A stretch of DNA of 64,000 nt from Pigmentiphaga sp. NML030171 (lineage in GTDB: Bacteria; Pseudomonadota; Gammaproteobacteria; Burkholderiales; Burkholderiaceae_B): assembly GCF_002188635.1 (NCBI RefSeq), contig NZ_NINX01000015.1:248001-312000 (forward strand), read 5' to 3'. The position numbers and the translations under genes were made by a program. Of this stretch, positions 46,540 through 55,043 are shown in pieces. The notes beneath the pieces are model-generated. The model did not search any database and was not told the origin of the DNA. It worked only from the letters and a program-made list of their open reading frames with translations. Numbering within the stretch: position 1 is the stretch's first letter; each line of letters starts with the position of its first letter.

Positions 46540-47535
46540 ATGAACCGACGCCGGGCCTTGCTCGCCGGCGGCGCCATGGTCGCGGCGGCCTGCCTGTCCG
46601 CGCCGGCCGCCGCGCAGGACGCCGCCTATCCCACGCGCCCCATCCGCTTCGTGGTCCCGTATCCGCCCGGCGGCCCGCTGGACATCATGGCGCGCGCGCT
46701 GGCGGAAAAGATCCGCCCCACGCTGGGACAGCCCGTGGTCGTCGAGAACAGGCCGGGCGCCGGCGGCAACATCGGCGCCGATCTCGTCGCCAAGTCGGCG
46801 CCCGACGGCTACACGCTGGTGATGGGGGCGGTCGCCACGCATGCGATCAACCCGGCGCTCTTCCCCTCGATTCCCTACGATCCGGTCAAGGACTTCGCCC
46901 CCATCGTGCTCGTGGCCTCGGTGCCCAACGTGCTGGTGATGAACCCCGCCACGGCCGCCAGGCTGGGCATCCAGACCGTGCAGGACCTGATCGGCTACGC
47001 CCGGCGCAACCCGGGCAGGCTCAACATGGGCTCGGGCGGCAACGGCAGCGCGGGGCACCTGGCGGGGGAATTGCTGAAGACCCGTGCCGGCGTATTCGCC
47101 GCGCACATCCCCTATGCCGGCGCCACGCCGGCGCAGGTGGCGCTGATGAGCGGACAGACGGACTTCATGTTCGACAATCTCGCGGCCGCCTCGCCGCTCA
47201 TCGCCGCCGGCAAGCTCAAGGCCCTGGCGGTCACCACGGCGGCCCGGTCGCGCCTGCTGCCCGAGGTGCCGACCATGATGCAGGCCGGCGTGCCGGACTT
47301 CGACCTGGGAACGTGGTTCGGGATCTTCGCGCCGGCGCACACGCCGGAGGCCGTGGTGCAAAAACTCCATAATGAATACGCGCGGGCGCTCGGCGGCGCC
47401 GACATGCGCCGGCGCCTGGCCGACATGGGCTCGGACGCCGAACCCGGCACGCCGGCGTCGCTGGCCGCGCTGGTGCAGTCCGACCTGCGCAAGTACGCCG
47501 AGATCGTCAGGATCTCGGGCGCCAAGCTGAACTGA
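46540..47535 (+). CDS. Bug-family substrate-binding protein
   Basis: The protein is 331 aa with a signal peptide (MNRRRALLAGGAMVAAACLSAPAAA-QDAAYPTRPIRF). The opening MNRRRALLAGG could also be read by the Tat system (RRR followed by hydrophobic residues). ENRPGAGGNIGADLVAKS, DGYTLVMGAVATHAINPAL and HIPYAGATPAQVALMSG are Bug signatures. It is 11 bp downstream of msrA. TctB and TctA genes begin 600 bp downstream, so it is the nearest candidate receptor for that importer. Confidence 0.94.
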   Translation: MNRRRALLAGGAMVAAACLSAPAAAQDAAYPTRPIRFVVPYPPGGPLDIMARALAEKIRPTLGQPVVVENRPGAGGNIGADLVAKSAPDGYTLVMGAVATHAINPALFPSIPYDPVKDFAPIVLVASVPNVLVMNPATAARLGIQTVQDLIGYARRNPGRLNMGSGGNGSAGHLAGELLKTRAGVFAAHIPYAGATPAQVALMSGQTDFMFDNLAAASPLIAAGKLKALAVTTAARSRLLPEVPTMMQAGVPDFDLGTWFGIFAPAHTPEAVVQKLHNEYARALGGADMRRRLADMGSDAEPGTPASLAALVQSDLRKYAEIVRISGAKLN

Positions 47536-47570
47536 GCAGGGGGCCGGATGCAGGTCCGGCCCCTCTGCTC
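47534..47570. terminator. strong bidirectional hairpin between Bug and luxR-type genes
   Basis: GAGCAG plus GGGGCCGGA (47534-47548) pairs with TCCGGCCCC and CTGCTC (47555-47570) with a single bulged T and a 6-nt loop. It overlaps both convergent stop codons. There is no T-run. Confidence 0.6.
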
Positions 47571-47871
47571 AATCAGCGCGGTGGTCCCAGCGGTCGGTTC
47601 CGCCCTCGGCCACCCGCAGTCCCTGCATCTCGGCCACCACGGCCATCCTGTCCGTGTGCATGCGCCAGACCAGCTCGACGGCGTTGCGCACGCCCAGCTT
47701 GGCCAGCACCCGCGCGCGGTGGACCTCGACCGTCCGGATGGATATGCCCAGCCGGTCGGCGATCACCTTGTTGGCACGTCCCTCGACCAGCAGGTCCATG
47801 ACTTCGCGTTCCCGCGGCGTCAGAGACTTGCCGCGTTCCTGGCCATCGTCCCACCCGTGCATCGCCTTCAT
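47569..47871 (-). CDS. HTH-only LuxR/FixJ-type regulator
   Basis: The protein is 100 aa. Residues about 15-75 are a LuxR-type HTH: LTPREREVMDLLVEGRANKVIADRLGISIRTVEVHRARVLAKLGVRNAVELV, the pattern of FixJ-type response regulators. There is no receiver or ligand-binding domain in front. No further start upstream gives one, so it is a stand-alone DNA-binding domain (GerE-like) or a truncated regulator. It is divergent from tctB with a 266-bp gap that contains a large dyad. Confidence 0.85.
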   Translation of the reverse strand: MKAMHGWDDGQERGKSLTPREREVMDLLVEGRANKVIADRLGISIRTVEVHRARVLAKLGVRNAVELVWRMHTDRMAVVAEMQGLRVAEGGTDRWDHRAD

Positions 47872-47991
47872 CGTGCTTCCCCTTCATTGGATAACCTTGC
47901 CGTGGGAAGGGCTTCGCGCCCCCCAGGGGAAGTCTGCACGACACGTCGGATGCGAAAAAGCTGTCAAGGCTGACAGGAGTCTGAACATCCT

Positions 47992-48026
47992 ATGGATCAA
48001 TTTGGCACAAAGTTGTGCCGATCCAT
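47992..48026. promoter_or_regulatory. large nested inverted repeat upstream of tctBA
   Basis: The inner arms are GGCACAA (48004-48010) and TTGTGCC (48013-48019). The outer arms are ATGGATC (47992-47998) and GATCCAT (48020-48026), separated by a 5-nt bulge on one side. It is followed by CATTTTTC. It lies 112 bp upstream of tctB and 121 bp upstream of the luxR-type gene, so it may be an operator; as RNA it could also be a hairpin terminator or attenuator. Confidence 0.55.
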
Positions 48027-48137
48027 CATTTTTCGGGAAAACCCCGACTCATTGCGAGCAATTTCGTTATTCACGCCAGCTTCGCGTGAGCTAACATGCC
48101 GGCCTTGCAAGTGAAGTCAGATAGGAGCCCACTTCCA

Positions 48138-48602
48138 ATGCGCATTCAGTCAAAACAAAATTTCTGGTCCGGGGTGATGTTCGTCTTCCTCGGGCTATTT
48201 TTTGCCGGGTTCGCCGTTGATTACCAGATGGGCACGGCAGCCAAGATGGGGCCGGGCTACTTCCCGTTCTGGCTGGGCGTGATCCTGGCGATCCTCGGTG
48301 CGATCATCGGCATCTCCGGCCTGTCGCCCAAGGCCGAGCCCACGGAAATCCCGAAACTCAATCTCAAGACCACGGGCATCATCCTGGGCAACGTGGTCCT
48401 GTTCGGCATCCTGCTCCGTCCGCTGGGCGTGTACGTGTCGGCGTTCCTGCTCGTGCTGCTGTCCAGCATGGCCAGCCACGAATTCAAGTGGAAGGTCGCG
48501 ATCATCAACGGCATCGGCCTGGTGGTCGCCGTCCACCTCATCTTCATTGTGGGCCTGGGTCTGATCTTCCCGCTGTGGCCTTCGTTTCTCGGTTTGAACT
48601 AA
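48138..48602 (+). CDS. tctB: tripartite tricarboxylate transporter TctB-family protein
   Basis: The protein is 154 aa from MRIQSKQNFWSGVMFVFLG, with four membrane segments. Conserved opening residues QNFWSGVMFVFLGLFF and DYQMGTAAKMGPGYFPFWLGVILAILG define TctB. TctB is the small membrane subunit of TTT importers. TctA follows at 12 bp, and no substrate-binding subunit is in the same operon. Confidence 0.95.
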   Translation: MRIQSKQNFWSGVMFVFLGLFFAGFAVDYQMGTAAKMGPGYFPFWLGVILAILGAIIGISGLSPKAEPTEIPKLNLKTTGIILGNVVLFGILLRPLGVYVSAFLLVLLSSMASHEFKWKVAIINGIGLVVAVHLIFIVGLGLIFPLWPSFLGLN

Positions 48603-48614
48603 GGAAAGCCATCC

Positions 48615-50117
48615 ATGGAAGTGTTAGAGCACTTGGCCCTAGGTTTTGAAACGGCGCTCTCGTTTCAGAACATCATCTACGCATTTCTCGGTTGCCTGAT
48701 CGGCACCTTGGTGGGCGTGCTGCCCGGCTTGGGTCCCGTTCCGACCATCGCGATGCTGCTGCCCATCACCTACGCGCTGCCCCCGGTGGCCGGCCTGATC
48801 ATGCTGGCCGGCATCTACTACGGCGCCCAGTACGGCGGTTCGACCACCGCCATCCTGGTGAACCTGCCGGGTGAAACCTCCGCGGTGGTGACCTGCCTGG
48901 ATGGCTACCAGATGGCGCGGAACGGCCGCGCCGGACAGGCGCTGGCCATTGCGGCCATCGGGTCGTTCTTCGCCGGCTGCGTGGGTACGCTGCTGATCGC
49001 CGCCTTCGCGCCCCCGCTGGCCGAAGTGGCCTTCCAGTTCGGTCCCGCGGAATACTTCTCGCTGATGTGCCTGGGCCTGGTCGGTGCGGTCGTGCTGGCG
49101 TCGGGTTCGCTGATCAAGGCCATCTGCATGATCTTGCTGGGCCTGCTGATCGGCATGGTCGGCACGGACGTGAACTCGGGCGTGGCCCGCTTCTCGTTCG
49201 GCATCCCGGAACTGACCGACGGCATCGACTTCGCCGCGGTCGCCATGGGTGTGTTCGGCTTCTCGGAAATCATCAACAACGTCGAGCAGAAGGAAGAGCG
49301 CGAAGTCTTCCTGGACAAGATCGGCCACCTGTACCCCACCTGGCCCGACCTCAAGGAAGCCGCGCCCGCCATCATCCGCGGCACGGCCATCGGCTCGGCC
49401 CTGGGCATCCTGCCCGGCGGCGGCGCGGTGATGTCCTCGTTCGCCTCGTACACGGTGGAAAAGAAGCTCGCCAAGGATCCCTCCAGCTTCGGCAAGGGCA
49501 ACATCCGCGGCGTGGCGGGTCCGGAATCGGCCAACAACGCCGGCTCGCAGACCTCCTTCATCCCGCTGCTGACGCTGGGTATCCCGGGTAACGCGATCAT
49601 GGCCCTGATGGTCGGCGCCATGACCATCCACAACATCCAGCCTGGTCCCCAGGTCATGACCAGCAACCCGGACCTGTTCTGGGGCCTGATCGTGTCGATG
49701 TGGATCGGCAACCTGATGCTGGTGATCCTGAACCTGCCGCTGATCGGTATCTGGGTCAAGCTGCTGAAGGTGCCCTATCCCATCCTGTTCCCGGCCATCC
49801 TGCTGATCTGCTCGATCGGTGTCTACACGCTGAACTACAACGTGTTCGACATCTGGATGACGGCAGCCTTCGGCCTGATCGGCTACATCTGGTCCAAGCT
49901 GAAGTGCGAAGGCGCCCCCCTGCTGCTGGGCCTGGTGCTGGGTCCCATGATGGAAGAGAACTTCCGCCGCGCCCTGCTCCTGTCGCGTGGTGACTTCACG
50001 ACCTTCGTGACCCGCCCGCTGTCGGCGACCCTGCTGGTCATCGCCGTCATCCTGGTGCTGATCGTGGCCTCGCCCACGATCCGCAAGAAGCGCGAAGAAA
50101 CCTTCGTCGAAGACTGA
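48615..50117 (+). CDS. tctA: tripartite tricarboxylate transporter permease TctA
   Basis: The protein is 500 aa with about 11-12 membrane segments. Family landmarks are the first repeat GTLVGVLPGLGPVPTIAMLLPITY, YYGAQYGGSTTAILVNLPGE, and the second repeat GSALGILPGGGAVMSSFASY and GVAGPESANNAGSQTSFIPLLTLGIPGN. It forms the sodium- or proton-coupled permease with TctB and a Bug-type receptor. An intrinsic terminator follows 31 bp after the stop. Confidence 0.97.
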   Translation: MEVLEHLALGFETALSFQNIIYAFLGCLIGTLVGVLPGLGPVPTIAMLLPITYALPPVAGLIMLAGIYYGAQYGGSTTAILVNLPGETSAVVTCLDGYQMARNGRAGQALAIAAIGSFFAGCVGTLLIAAFAPPLAEVAFQFGPAEYFSLMCLGLVGAVVLASGSLIKAICMILLGLLIGMVGTDVNSGVARFSFGIPELTDGIDFAAVAMGVFGFSEIINNVEQKEEREVFLDKIGHLYPTWPDLKEAAPAIIRGTAIGSALGILPGGGAVMSSFASYTVEKKLAKDPSSFGKGNIRGVAGPESANNAGSQTSFIPLLTLGIPGNAIMALMVGAMTIHNIQPGPQVMTSNPDLFWGLIVSMWIGNLMLVILNLPLIGIWVKLLKVPYPILFPAILLICSIGVYTLNYNVFDIWMTAAFGLIGYIWSKLKCEGAPLLLGLVLGPMMEENFRRALLLSRGDFTTFVTRPLSATLLVIAVILVLIVASPTIRKKREETFVED

Positions 50118-50147
50118 CGACACACCAGCCGCTCCGGCGGCTGCAAG

Positions 50148-50175
50148 AAAAAAGGCGCCTCCGGGCGCCTTTTTT
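50148..50175 (+). terminator. intrinsic terminator of tctBA
   Basis: A perfect 12-bp stem (AAAAAAGGCGCC with GGCGCCTTTTTT) and TCCG loop, with the T-run included in the stem. It can end transcription in either direction. Confidence 0.95.
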
Positions 50176-50395
50176 CATTGCCGGGCCGCCCCAAGATGAA
50201 AAACGCCCCCTTGGGGGGCAGCGCCGCCGCGAAGCGGCAAGCGTGGGGGCCATTTTTCATTGCCGGGCCGCCCCAAGATGAAAAACGCCCCCTTGGGGGG
50301 CAGCGCCGCCGCGAAGCGGCAAGCGTGGGGGCCATTTTTCATTGCCGGGCCGCCCCAGGATGAAAAAGCGCCCCCCTGGAGGGCAGCACCGCCCA
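50176..50395. repeat. 82-bp tandem repeat B (two full copies plus a diverged partial)
   Basis: Units begin at 50176, 50258 and 50340 with CATTGCCGGGCCGCCCC. The first two are identical over the 82 bp as far as I can compare. The third matches for about 25 bp and then diverges, ending near 50395. Each unit contains GCCGC-CGCGAA-GCGGC and CCCCCTTGGGGGG hairpins. It fills most of the 346-bp gap between tctA and the dehydrogenase gene. It creates spurious open frames that are not genes. Confidence 0.92.
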
Positions 50396-50463
50396 CCTTC
50401 GCCATCCGGCGGAAACAGGCACCCCGGACGCTATACACTTGCCTCTGGCAATGGAGAATCAGC

Positions 50464-51366
50464 ATGGCATCGATTGGCACCAAGACCTACGACAGCACCT
50501 CCCCGCTCAACGTCAGCTTCATCGGCCTGGGCGTCATGGGCTTTCCCATGGCCGGCCACCTGGCCCAGGCCGGGCATGCGGTCCGGGTCTACAACCGCAC
50601 CCCGTCCAAGGCCCGCGACTGGGTACAGGAGTTCGGCGGCAGCCACGCGCCGACGCCGCGCGAGGCCGCCCAGGACGCGGACATGGTCTTCCTGTGCGTC
50701 GGCAACGACGACGACCTGCGCAGCGTCGTGCTGGGCGCCGATGGCGCCCTGGCGGGCATGAAGCCCGGCTCGCTGCTGGTGGACCACACCACGGCCTCGG
50801 CCAAGGTCGCGCGCGAACTGTACGCCACGGCCCAGGACCAGGAAGTCGCTTTCATCGACGCTCCCGTCTCGGGCGGCCAGGCCGGCGCGGTCAACGGCGT
50901 GCTCACGGTGATGTGCGGCGGCGATGCCGACGCGTTCGAGCGCATGAAGCCCGTGGCGCAGGCCTACTCGCGGGCCGTCACGCTGGTCGGCGAGCCCGGT
51001 GCCGGCCAGCTGGCCAAGATGGTCAACCAGATCTGCATCGCCGGATTGGTGCAGGGCCTGTCCGAGGGCATTGCATTCGGACAGAAGGCCGGCCTGGACA
51101 TGAAACTCGTGCTGGACGTCATATCCAAGGGGGCGGCGCAAAGCTGGCAGATGGAAAACCGCGGCGCGACCATGGTGGACGGCCAGTTCGACTTCGGCTT
51201 CGCGGTGGACTGGATGCGCAAGGATCTGGGCCTGGTGCTGGACGAGAGCCGCAGCAATGGCGCACGGCTGCCCGTGACGGCCCTGGTCGACCAGTTCTAT
51301 GCCGACGTGCAGCAGATGGGCGGCAGCCGCTGGGACACGTCATCCCTGATTAAACGGCTGGGGTAG
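50464..51366 (+). CDS. 3-hydroxyisobutyrate dehydrogenase-family oxidoreductase
   Basis: The protein is 300 aa. The NAD(P)-binding motif is VSFIGLGVMGFPMAGHLAQAGHAVRVYNRTPSKA, followed by the substrate motif FIDAPVSGGQAGAVNGVLTVMCGG and the catalytic Lys in GAGQLAKMVNQICIAG. This beta-hydroxyacid dehydrogenase group includes 3-hydroxyisobutyrate, tartronate semialdehyde and glyoxylate reductases; I cannot choose. A SMEN-like gap is absent. The stop codon abuts a partial repeat A. Confidence 0.93.
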   Translation: MASIGTKTYDSTSPLNVSFIGLGVMGFPMAGHLAQAGHAVRVYNRTPSKARDWVQEFGGSHAPTPREAAQDADMVFLCVGNDDDLRSVVLGADGALAGMKPGSLLVDHTTASAKVARELYATAQDQEVAFIDAPVSGGQAGAVNGVLTVMCGGDADAFERMKPVAQAYSRAVTLVGEPGAGQLAKMVNQICIAGLVQGLSEGIAFGQKAGLDMKLVLDVISKGAAQSWQMENRGATMVDGQFDFGFAVDWMRKDLGLVLDESRSNGARLPVTALVDQFYADVQQMGGSRWDTSSLIKRLG

Positions 51367-51391
51367 CCCCCCCTACGCGCTCACGCGCGCC
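51367..51391 (+). repeat. dispersed intergenic repeat A, partial copy 5
   Basis: Only the first 25 bp are present: the C7 run, TACGCGCTCACGCGCGCC. It starts directly after the TAG stop of the dehydrogenase gene. The hairpin part is missing. Confidence 0.8.
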
Positions 51392-51413
51392 GGCATGGTG
51401 AACGGTCGTCTGT

Positions 51414-51944
51414 TTACGCGCGCAGAGCGGCCAAGGTTCGTTCCATGGGCCAGGCCAGGTCCACGACCAGGTTGGCGATGCCGGGCAGGTCGTCCAGGTC
51501 GACGAAGGGCAGCGATGCCTGGCCCGCGGGAGGCACGTCGCTGACGACGGCGCCTATGCTGGCGTCGTCGGGATACAGCCACGGCTTGCCGTTGGCGGCG
51601 CGGTGGATCTCGATCTTGACGTGCGGATCGCGCTTGAAGCCCTCGACCAGGATGAAATCGACGGGCGAAAACTTGTTCAGCAGCTCGCCCAGGCGGGGCT
51701 CGGCCTGGCCGCGCAGTTCGTGCATCAGCGCCCAGCGGCTGCCCGATGCGACCAGCACTTCCCCGGCACCGGCCTCGCGGTGCCGATGGGAGTCCTTGCC
51801 CGGCTTGTCGATGTCGAACGAATGGTGCGCGTGCTTGAGCGTCGACACGCTGTAGCCCTTCTCCCGCAGCGCGGGAATCAGCCTCGTCAGCAATGTGGTT
51901 TTGCCGGCTCCGCTCCACCCGGCCAGTCCCAGGACGCGCGTCAT
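51414..51944 (-). CDS. mobB: molybdopterin-guanine dinucleotide biosynthesis protein MobB
   Basis: The protein is 176 aa. The P-loop GWSGAGKTT is at residues 9-17, followed by STLKHAHHSFDIDKPGKDSHRHREAGA, a MobB hallmark, and ILVEGFKRDPHVKIEI. MobB is a GTP-binding helper of MobA in making the bis-MGD cofactor. Its start shares one base with the moeA stop (TGATG). The cofactor is needed by the formate dehydrogenase encoded further right. Confidence 0.95.
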   Translation of the reverse strand: MTRVLGLAGWSGAGKTTLLTRLIPALREKGYSVSTLKHAHHSFDIDKPGKDSHRHREAGAGEVLVASGSRWALMHELRGQAEPRLGELLNKFSPVDFILVEGFKRDPHVKIEIHRAANGKPWLYPDDASIGAVVSDVPPAGQASLPFVDLDDLPGIANLVVDLAWPMERTLAALRA

Positions 51945-53236
51945 CAGATCAGTCCGTCGAAAGGCAGGACGTCGACCAGCTCGCCGGCCGCCACGTTGCC
52001 TTGCTCGTGCCCCAGCACGACCAGGCCGTTGGCCTGGCTCATGCTGCGCAGGATGCCCGACCCCTGCGAACCGGTGATGCGCACTTCCCAGCCGCCGTTC
52101 GCGGCGGGCGTGACGATGCCTCGCTGGTATTCGGTACGCCCCGGCTTCTTGCGGATAGCCCCCGCGCTGGCCGCGCGCAGCATGGGCAGCGGCTGGGCCG
52201 GCGCGCCTGCCATGGCCAGGAGGGCATCGCGCACCAGCGCGTAGAAAGTCACCATCACCGCCACGGGGTTGCCCGGCAGGCCGAACAGGATGGCGCTACG
52301 CCCGCCGGTGTCGATGCGGCCGATGGCCATGGGGCGCCCCGGCCGCATGGCGATGCGCCAGAACAGCACGTCGCCCAGCCTGGCCATGATGGCCTTGGTG
52401 TAGTCGGCCTCGCCCACGCTCACGCCGCCCGACGTGATGACCACGTCGGCCTGCGCGGCCGCGTCGCGGAACGCGGACTCGAGCGCCTGCGGATCGTCGC
52501 GCACCACGCCCATGTCGAGCACGTCGACGCCCAGCCGCTGGAGCATGCCCCACAGCGTGTAGCGATTGCTGTCGTACACGCAGCCCGGATCGAGCGGCTC
52601 GCCGATCGAGCGCAGTTCGTTGCCGGTGGAGAAGAACGCCACGCGCAGGCGGCGCCAGACCGGCACCTCGGCCCGGCCGAGCGAGGCCAGCATGCCGAGG
52701 TCCGCCGGACGCAGCACGCGGCCGGCGGACAGGGCCACGTCGCCGCGGGCCAGGTCCTCTCCCGCCAGCCGGCGGTTCTCGCCGGCCTTGACCGCGCCCG
52801 CGGGCACGACGATACGGTCGCCATCCTGGCGGACGAATTCCTGCGGGATCACGGTATCGAGCCCGTCGGGCATGGTGGCGCCGGTCATGATCCGCACGCA
52901 CTGCCCGGACGCCACGCTGCCCGTGTAGGCATTGCCGGCCAGGCCGCTGCCCACGACCTGCAAGGCCGTATCGCCGCCGGCGGCCAGGTCGGAACCGTAG
53001 AACGCGTAGCCATCCATGGCCGAGTTGTCGTGGGCCGGCACGTCGATGTCGGACACGATGTCGCGCGCCAGCACGCGCCCCATCGCCGAGCGCAACGCCA
53101 GCATCTCCACGCCCTCCACGCGCGGCACCAGCCGGGCGATGAATTCGCGGGCCTGCTCGACCGGCAGCGCATTCGGGTCGTAGCCGCTGACACAGGACGA
53201 GATTTCTTCTAGCGAGGGGGCGGGCTTGTCGTTCAT
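51944..53236 (-). CDS. moeA: molybdopterin molybdenumtransferase MoeA
   Basis: The protein is 430 aa from MNDKPAPSLEEISSCVSGYDPNALPVEQ; the longer open frame upstream overlaps mobA. NSAMDGYAFYGSDL, RIMTGATMPDGLDTVIPQE, FFSTGNEL and ITSGGVSVGEADYTK are MoeA signatures; FGLPGNPVAVMVTF follows in domain III. It inserts molybdate into adenylated molybdopterin. It is coupled to mobB and lies 4 bp downstream of mobA. Confidence 0.96.
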   Translation of the reverse strand: MNDKPAPSLEEISSCVSGYDPNALPVEQAREFIARLVPRVEGVEMLALRSAMGRVLARDIVSDIDVPAHDNSAMDGYAFYGSDLAAGGDTALQVVGSGLAGNAYTGSVASGQCVRIMTGATMPDGLDTVIPQEFVRQDGDRIVVPAGAVKAGENRRLAGEDLARGDVALSAGRVLRPADLGMLASLGRAEVPVWRRLRVAFFSTGNELRSIGEPLDPGCVYDSNRYTLWGMLQRLGVDVLDMGVVRDDPQALESAFRDAAAQADVVITSGGVSVGEADYTKAIMARLGDVLFWRIAMRPGRPMAIGRIDTGGRSAILFGLPGNPVAVMVTFYALVRDALLAMAGAPAQPLPMLRAASAGAIRKKPGRTEYQRGIVTPAANGGWEVRITGSQGSGILRSMSQANGLVVLGHEQGNVAAGELVDVLPFDGLI

Positions 53237-53240
53237 GGCA

Positions 53241-53828
53241 TCAGAGCTGCTGCAATTCGGCGACCGTGTTGGCGCCCGCGAAAGCCGCGGGGTCGTCGAA
53301 GAGGACCTCGACACAGCGATGGGTGGCGGTCCACTTGTCGATCTTGCGTCCCCCCGCGGCGGTGAAGGCCACGAGACTGTCCAGCAGCTCCGCCCGCAGC
53401 AGGCAGAACACCGGCTGGGTCCGCACGGCGCCGTCCTGGCGGGTGGCCACCATGGCGATCTCGGCGCCGGCCGCCTCCAGTTCGCCGGCCAGGCGGGCGA
53501 CGAGATCCTCGGGAAACTTCGGCGTATCGCAAGGCACCGTGACCAGGTAGGCGGTCTCGCAGTGCTCGAGCCCGGTCAGGAATCCGGCCAGCGGCCCCGC
53601 GTAGTCGGGCAGCGCGTCGGGCCACACCGGCACGCCCATGGATTCGTAGGCAGCCAGGTTGCGATTGGCGTTGACCAGGACCTGCCCCACCTGGGGCCCC
53701 AGCCTGAGCAGCGCATGCATGGCCATCGGAATGCCCTGGTAGTTCTGCAGGCCCTTGTCGACACCGCCCATGCGGCTGCCGCGCCCGCCCGCCAGGATCA
53801 GGCCGGTAATGGAGTCCTTGTCGATCAT
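53241..53828 (-). CDS. mobA: molybdenum cofactor guanylyltransferase MobA
   Basis: The protein is 195 aa. The nucleotide-binding motif [23 protein letters not shown] is at the N-terminus and [20 protein letters not shown] and [13 protein letters not shown] follow. It attaches GMP to Mo-molybdopterin to form MGD. It is the first gene of mobA-moeA-mobB and is divergent from apbC with a 114-bp gap. Confidence 0.96.
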   Translation of the reverse strand: MIDKDSITGLILAGGRGSRMGGVDKGLQNYQGIPMAMHALLRLGPQVGQVLVNANRNLAAYESMGVPVWPDALPDYAGPLAGFLTGLEHCETAYLVTVPCDTPKFPEDLVARLAGELEAAGAEIAMVATRQDGAVRTQPVFCLLRAELLDSLVAFTAAGGRKIDKWTATHRCVEVLFDDPAAFAGANTVAELQQL

Positions 53829-53883
53829 GCGGCTGAGTATAGACGAGGCGCCCGCGGATTTCGCCGTCCGCGGGCTGGTGGTC

Positions 53884-53889
53884 TAATAT
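53884..53889 (+). promoter_or_regulatory. possible -10 box (TAATAT) upstream of apbC
   Basis: TAATAT lies 53 bp before the apbC start in the mobA/apbC divergent gap. No clear -35 box with 17-bp spacing is visible, so this is a weak call. Confidence 0.25.
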
Positions 53890-53942
53890 CCCTCATCGGC
53901 CTGCGATACGCAGCCTCCCACTCACGAGTCCGCCCCCTTCCC

Positions 53943-55031
53943 ATGGCCACATCCGATTCCCTGCTCCAGGCCCTGCAAACCGTCGTCGATCCCAATACCG
54001 GCAAGGATTTCGTCTCGACGCGAGCCATCAAGAACATCGAGATCAACGGCGGCGACGTCTCCTTCGACGTCCTGCTCGGCTATCCCGCCAAGAGCCAGAT
54101 CCCCGCCCTGCGCAGCGCGCTGATCGCGGCGGCCCGCACCGTGCCCGGCATCTCCAACGTCAGCGCCAACGTGCGCAGCGAGATCATCGCCCACGCGGTC
54201 CAGCGCGGCGTGCCGCTGCTGCAGGGCGTCAAGAACATCGTCGCCGTCGCCTCGGGCAAGGGCGGCGTGGGCAAGAGCACCACGGCCGTCAACCTGGCCC
54301 TGGCCCTGGCGGCCGAAGGCGCGCGCGTCGGCCTGCTCGACGCCGACATCTACGGCCCCAGCCAGCCGCTCATGATGGGCATCGACGCACGCCCCGTCAG
54401 CGACGACGGCAAGACCATGGAGCCGCTCGAGAATTATGGCGTGCAGGTCATGTCCATCGGCTTCCTCGTCGCCCACGACGAAGCCATGATCTGGCGCGGC
54501 CCCATGGCGGTGCAGGCGCTCGAGCAACTGCTGCGGCAAACCAACTGGAAAGACCTCGACTACCTGATCGTCGACATGCCTCCCGGCACCGGCGACATCC
54601 AGCTCACGCTCAGCCAGCGCGTGCCCATGACCGGCGCCGTCATCGTCACCACGCCGCAGGACATCGCCCTGCTGGACGCGCGCAAGGGCATCAAGATGTT
54701 CGAGAAAGTGGGCGTGCCCATCCTGGGCGTGGTCGAGAACATGGCCGTGCACGTGTGCAGCCAGTGCGGACACGTCGAACACATCTTCGGCGCCGAGGGC
54801 GGCAAGAAGATGGCGGCCGAATACGACACGCCCTACCTGGGCGCGCTGCCGCTGGACATCAACATCCGGCTGCAGGCCGACAGCGGCAGGCCCTCGGTGG
54901 TGGCCGACCCCGATGGCGAGATCGCCGGCCTGTACAAGACCGTCGCGCGCCAGGTGGCCGTGGCCATCGCCGCCCGGAACAAGGACTTCTCGTCCAAGTT
55001 CCCCACCATCTCCATCAGCGCCGATTCCTGA
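53943..55031 (+). CDS. apbC: iron-sulfur cluster carrier protein ApbC/Mrp
   Basis: The protein is 362 aa. An N-terminal DUF59/MIP18-like domain (LLQALQTVVDPNTGKDFVSTRAIKNIEING) leads to the P-loop ATPase domain with KGGVGKS at residues 106-112. The C-x2-C that binds the cluster is Cys272-Cys275 in VCSQCGHV. ApbC transfers Fe-S clusters to target proteins. Its position just ahead of the formate dehydrogenase genes, which encode many Fe-S clusters, may be meaningful, although apbC is widespread. Confidence 0.96.
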   Translation: MATSDSLLQALQTVVDPNTGKDFVSTRAIKNIEINGGDVSFDVLLGYPAKSQIPALRSALIAAARTVPGISNVSANVRSEIIAHAVQRGVPLLQGVKNIVAVASGKGGVGKSTTAVNLALALAAEGARVGLLDADIYGPSQPLMMGIDARPVSDDGKTMEPLENYGVQVMSIGFLVAHDEAMIWRGPMAVQALEQLLRQTNWKDLDYLIVDMPPGTGDIQLTLSQRVPMTGAVIVTTPQDIALLDARKGIKMFEKVGVPILGVVENMAVHVCSQCGHVEHIFGAEGGKKMAAEYDTPYLGALPLDINIRLQADSGRPSVVADPDGEIAGLYKTVARQVAVAIAARNKDFSSKFPTISISADS

Positions 55032-55043
55032 CCCGAGGCCGCC

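Noticed and set aside
50178-50363. Repeated short open frames beginning MPGRPKMKNAPLGG
   Set aside because: They are created by the 82-bp tandem repeat and carry no ribosome site or domain.
50176-50395. CRISPR array
   Set aside because: The repeated units are contiguous 82-bp copies with no unique spacers, and there are no cas genes.
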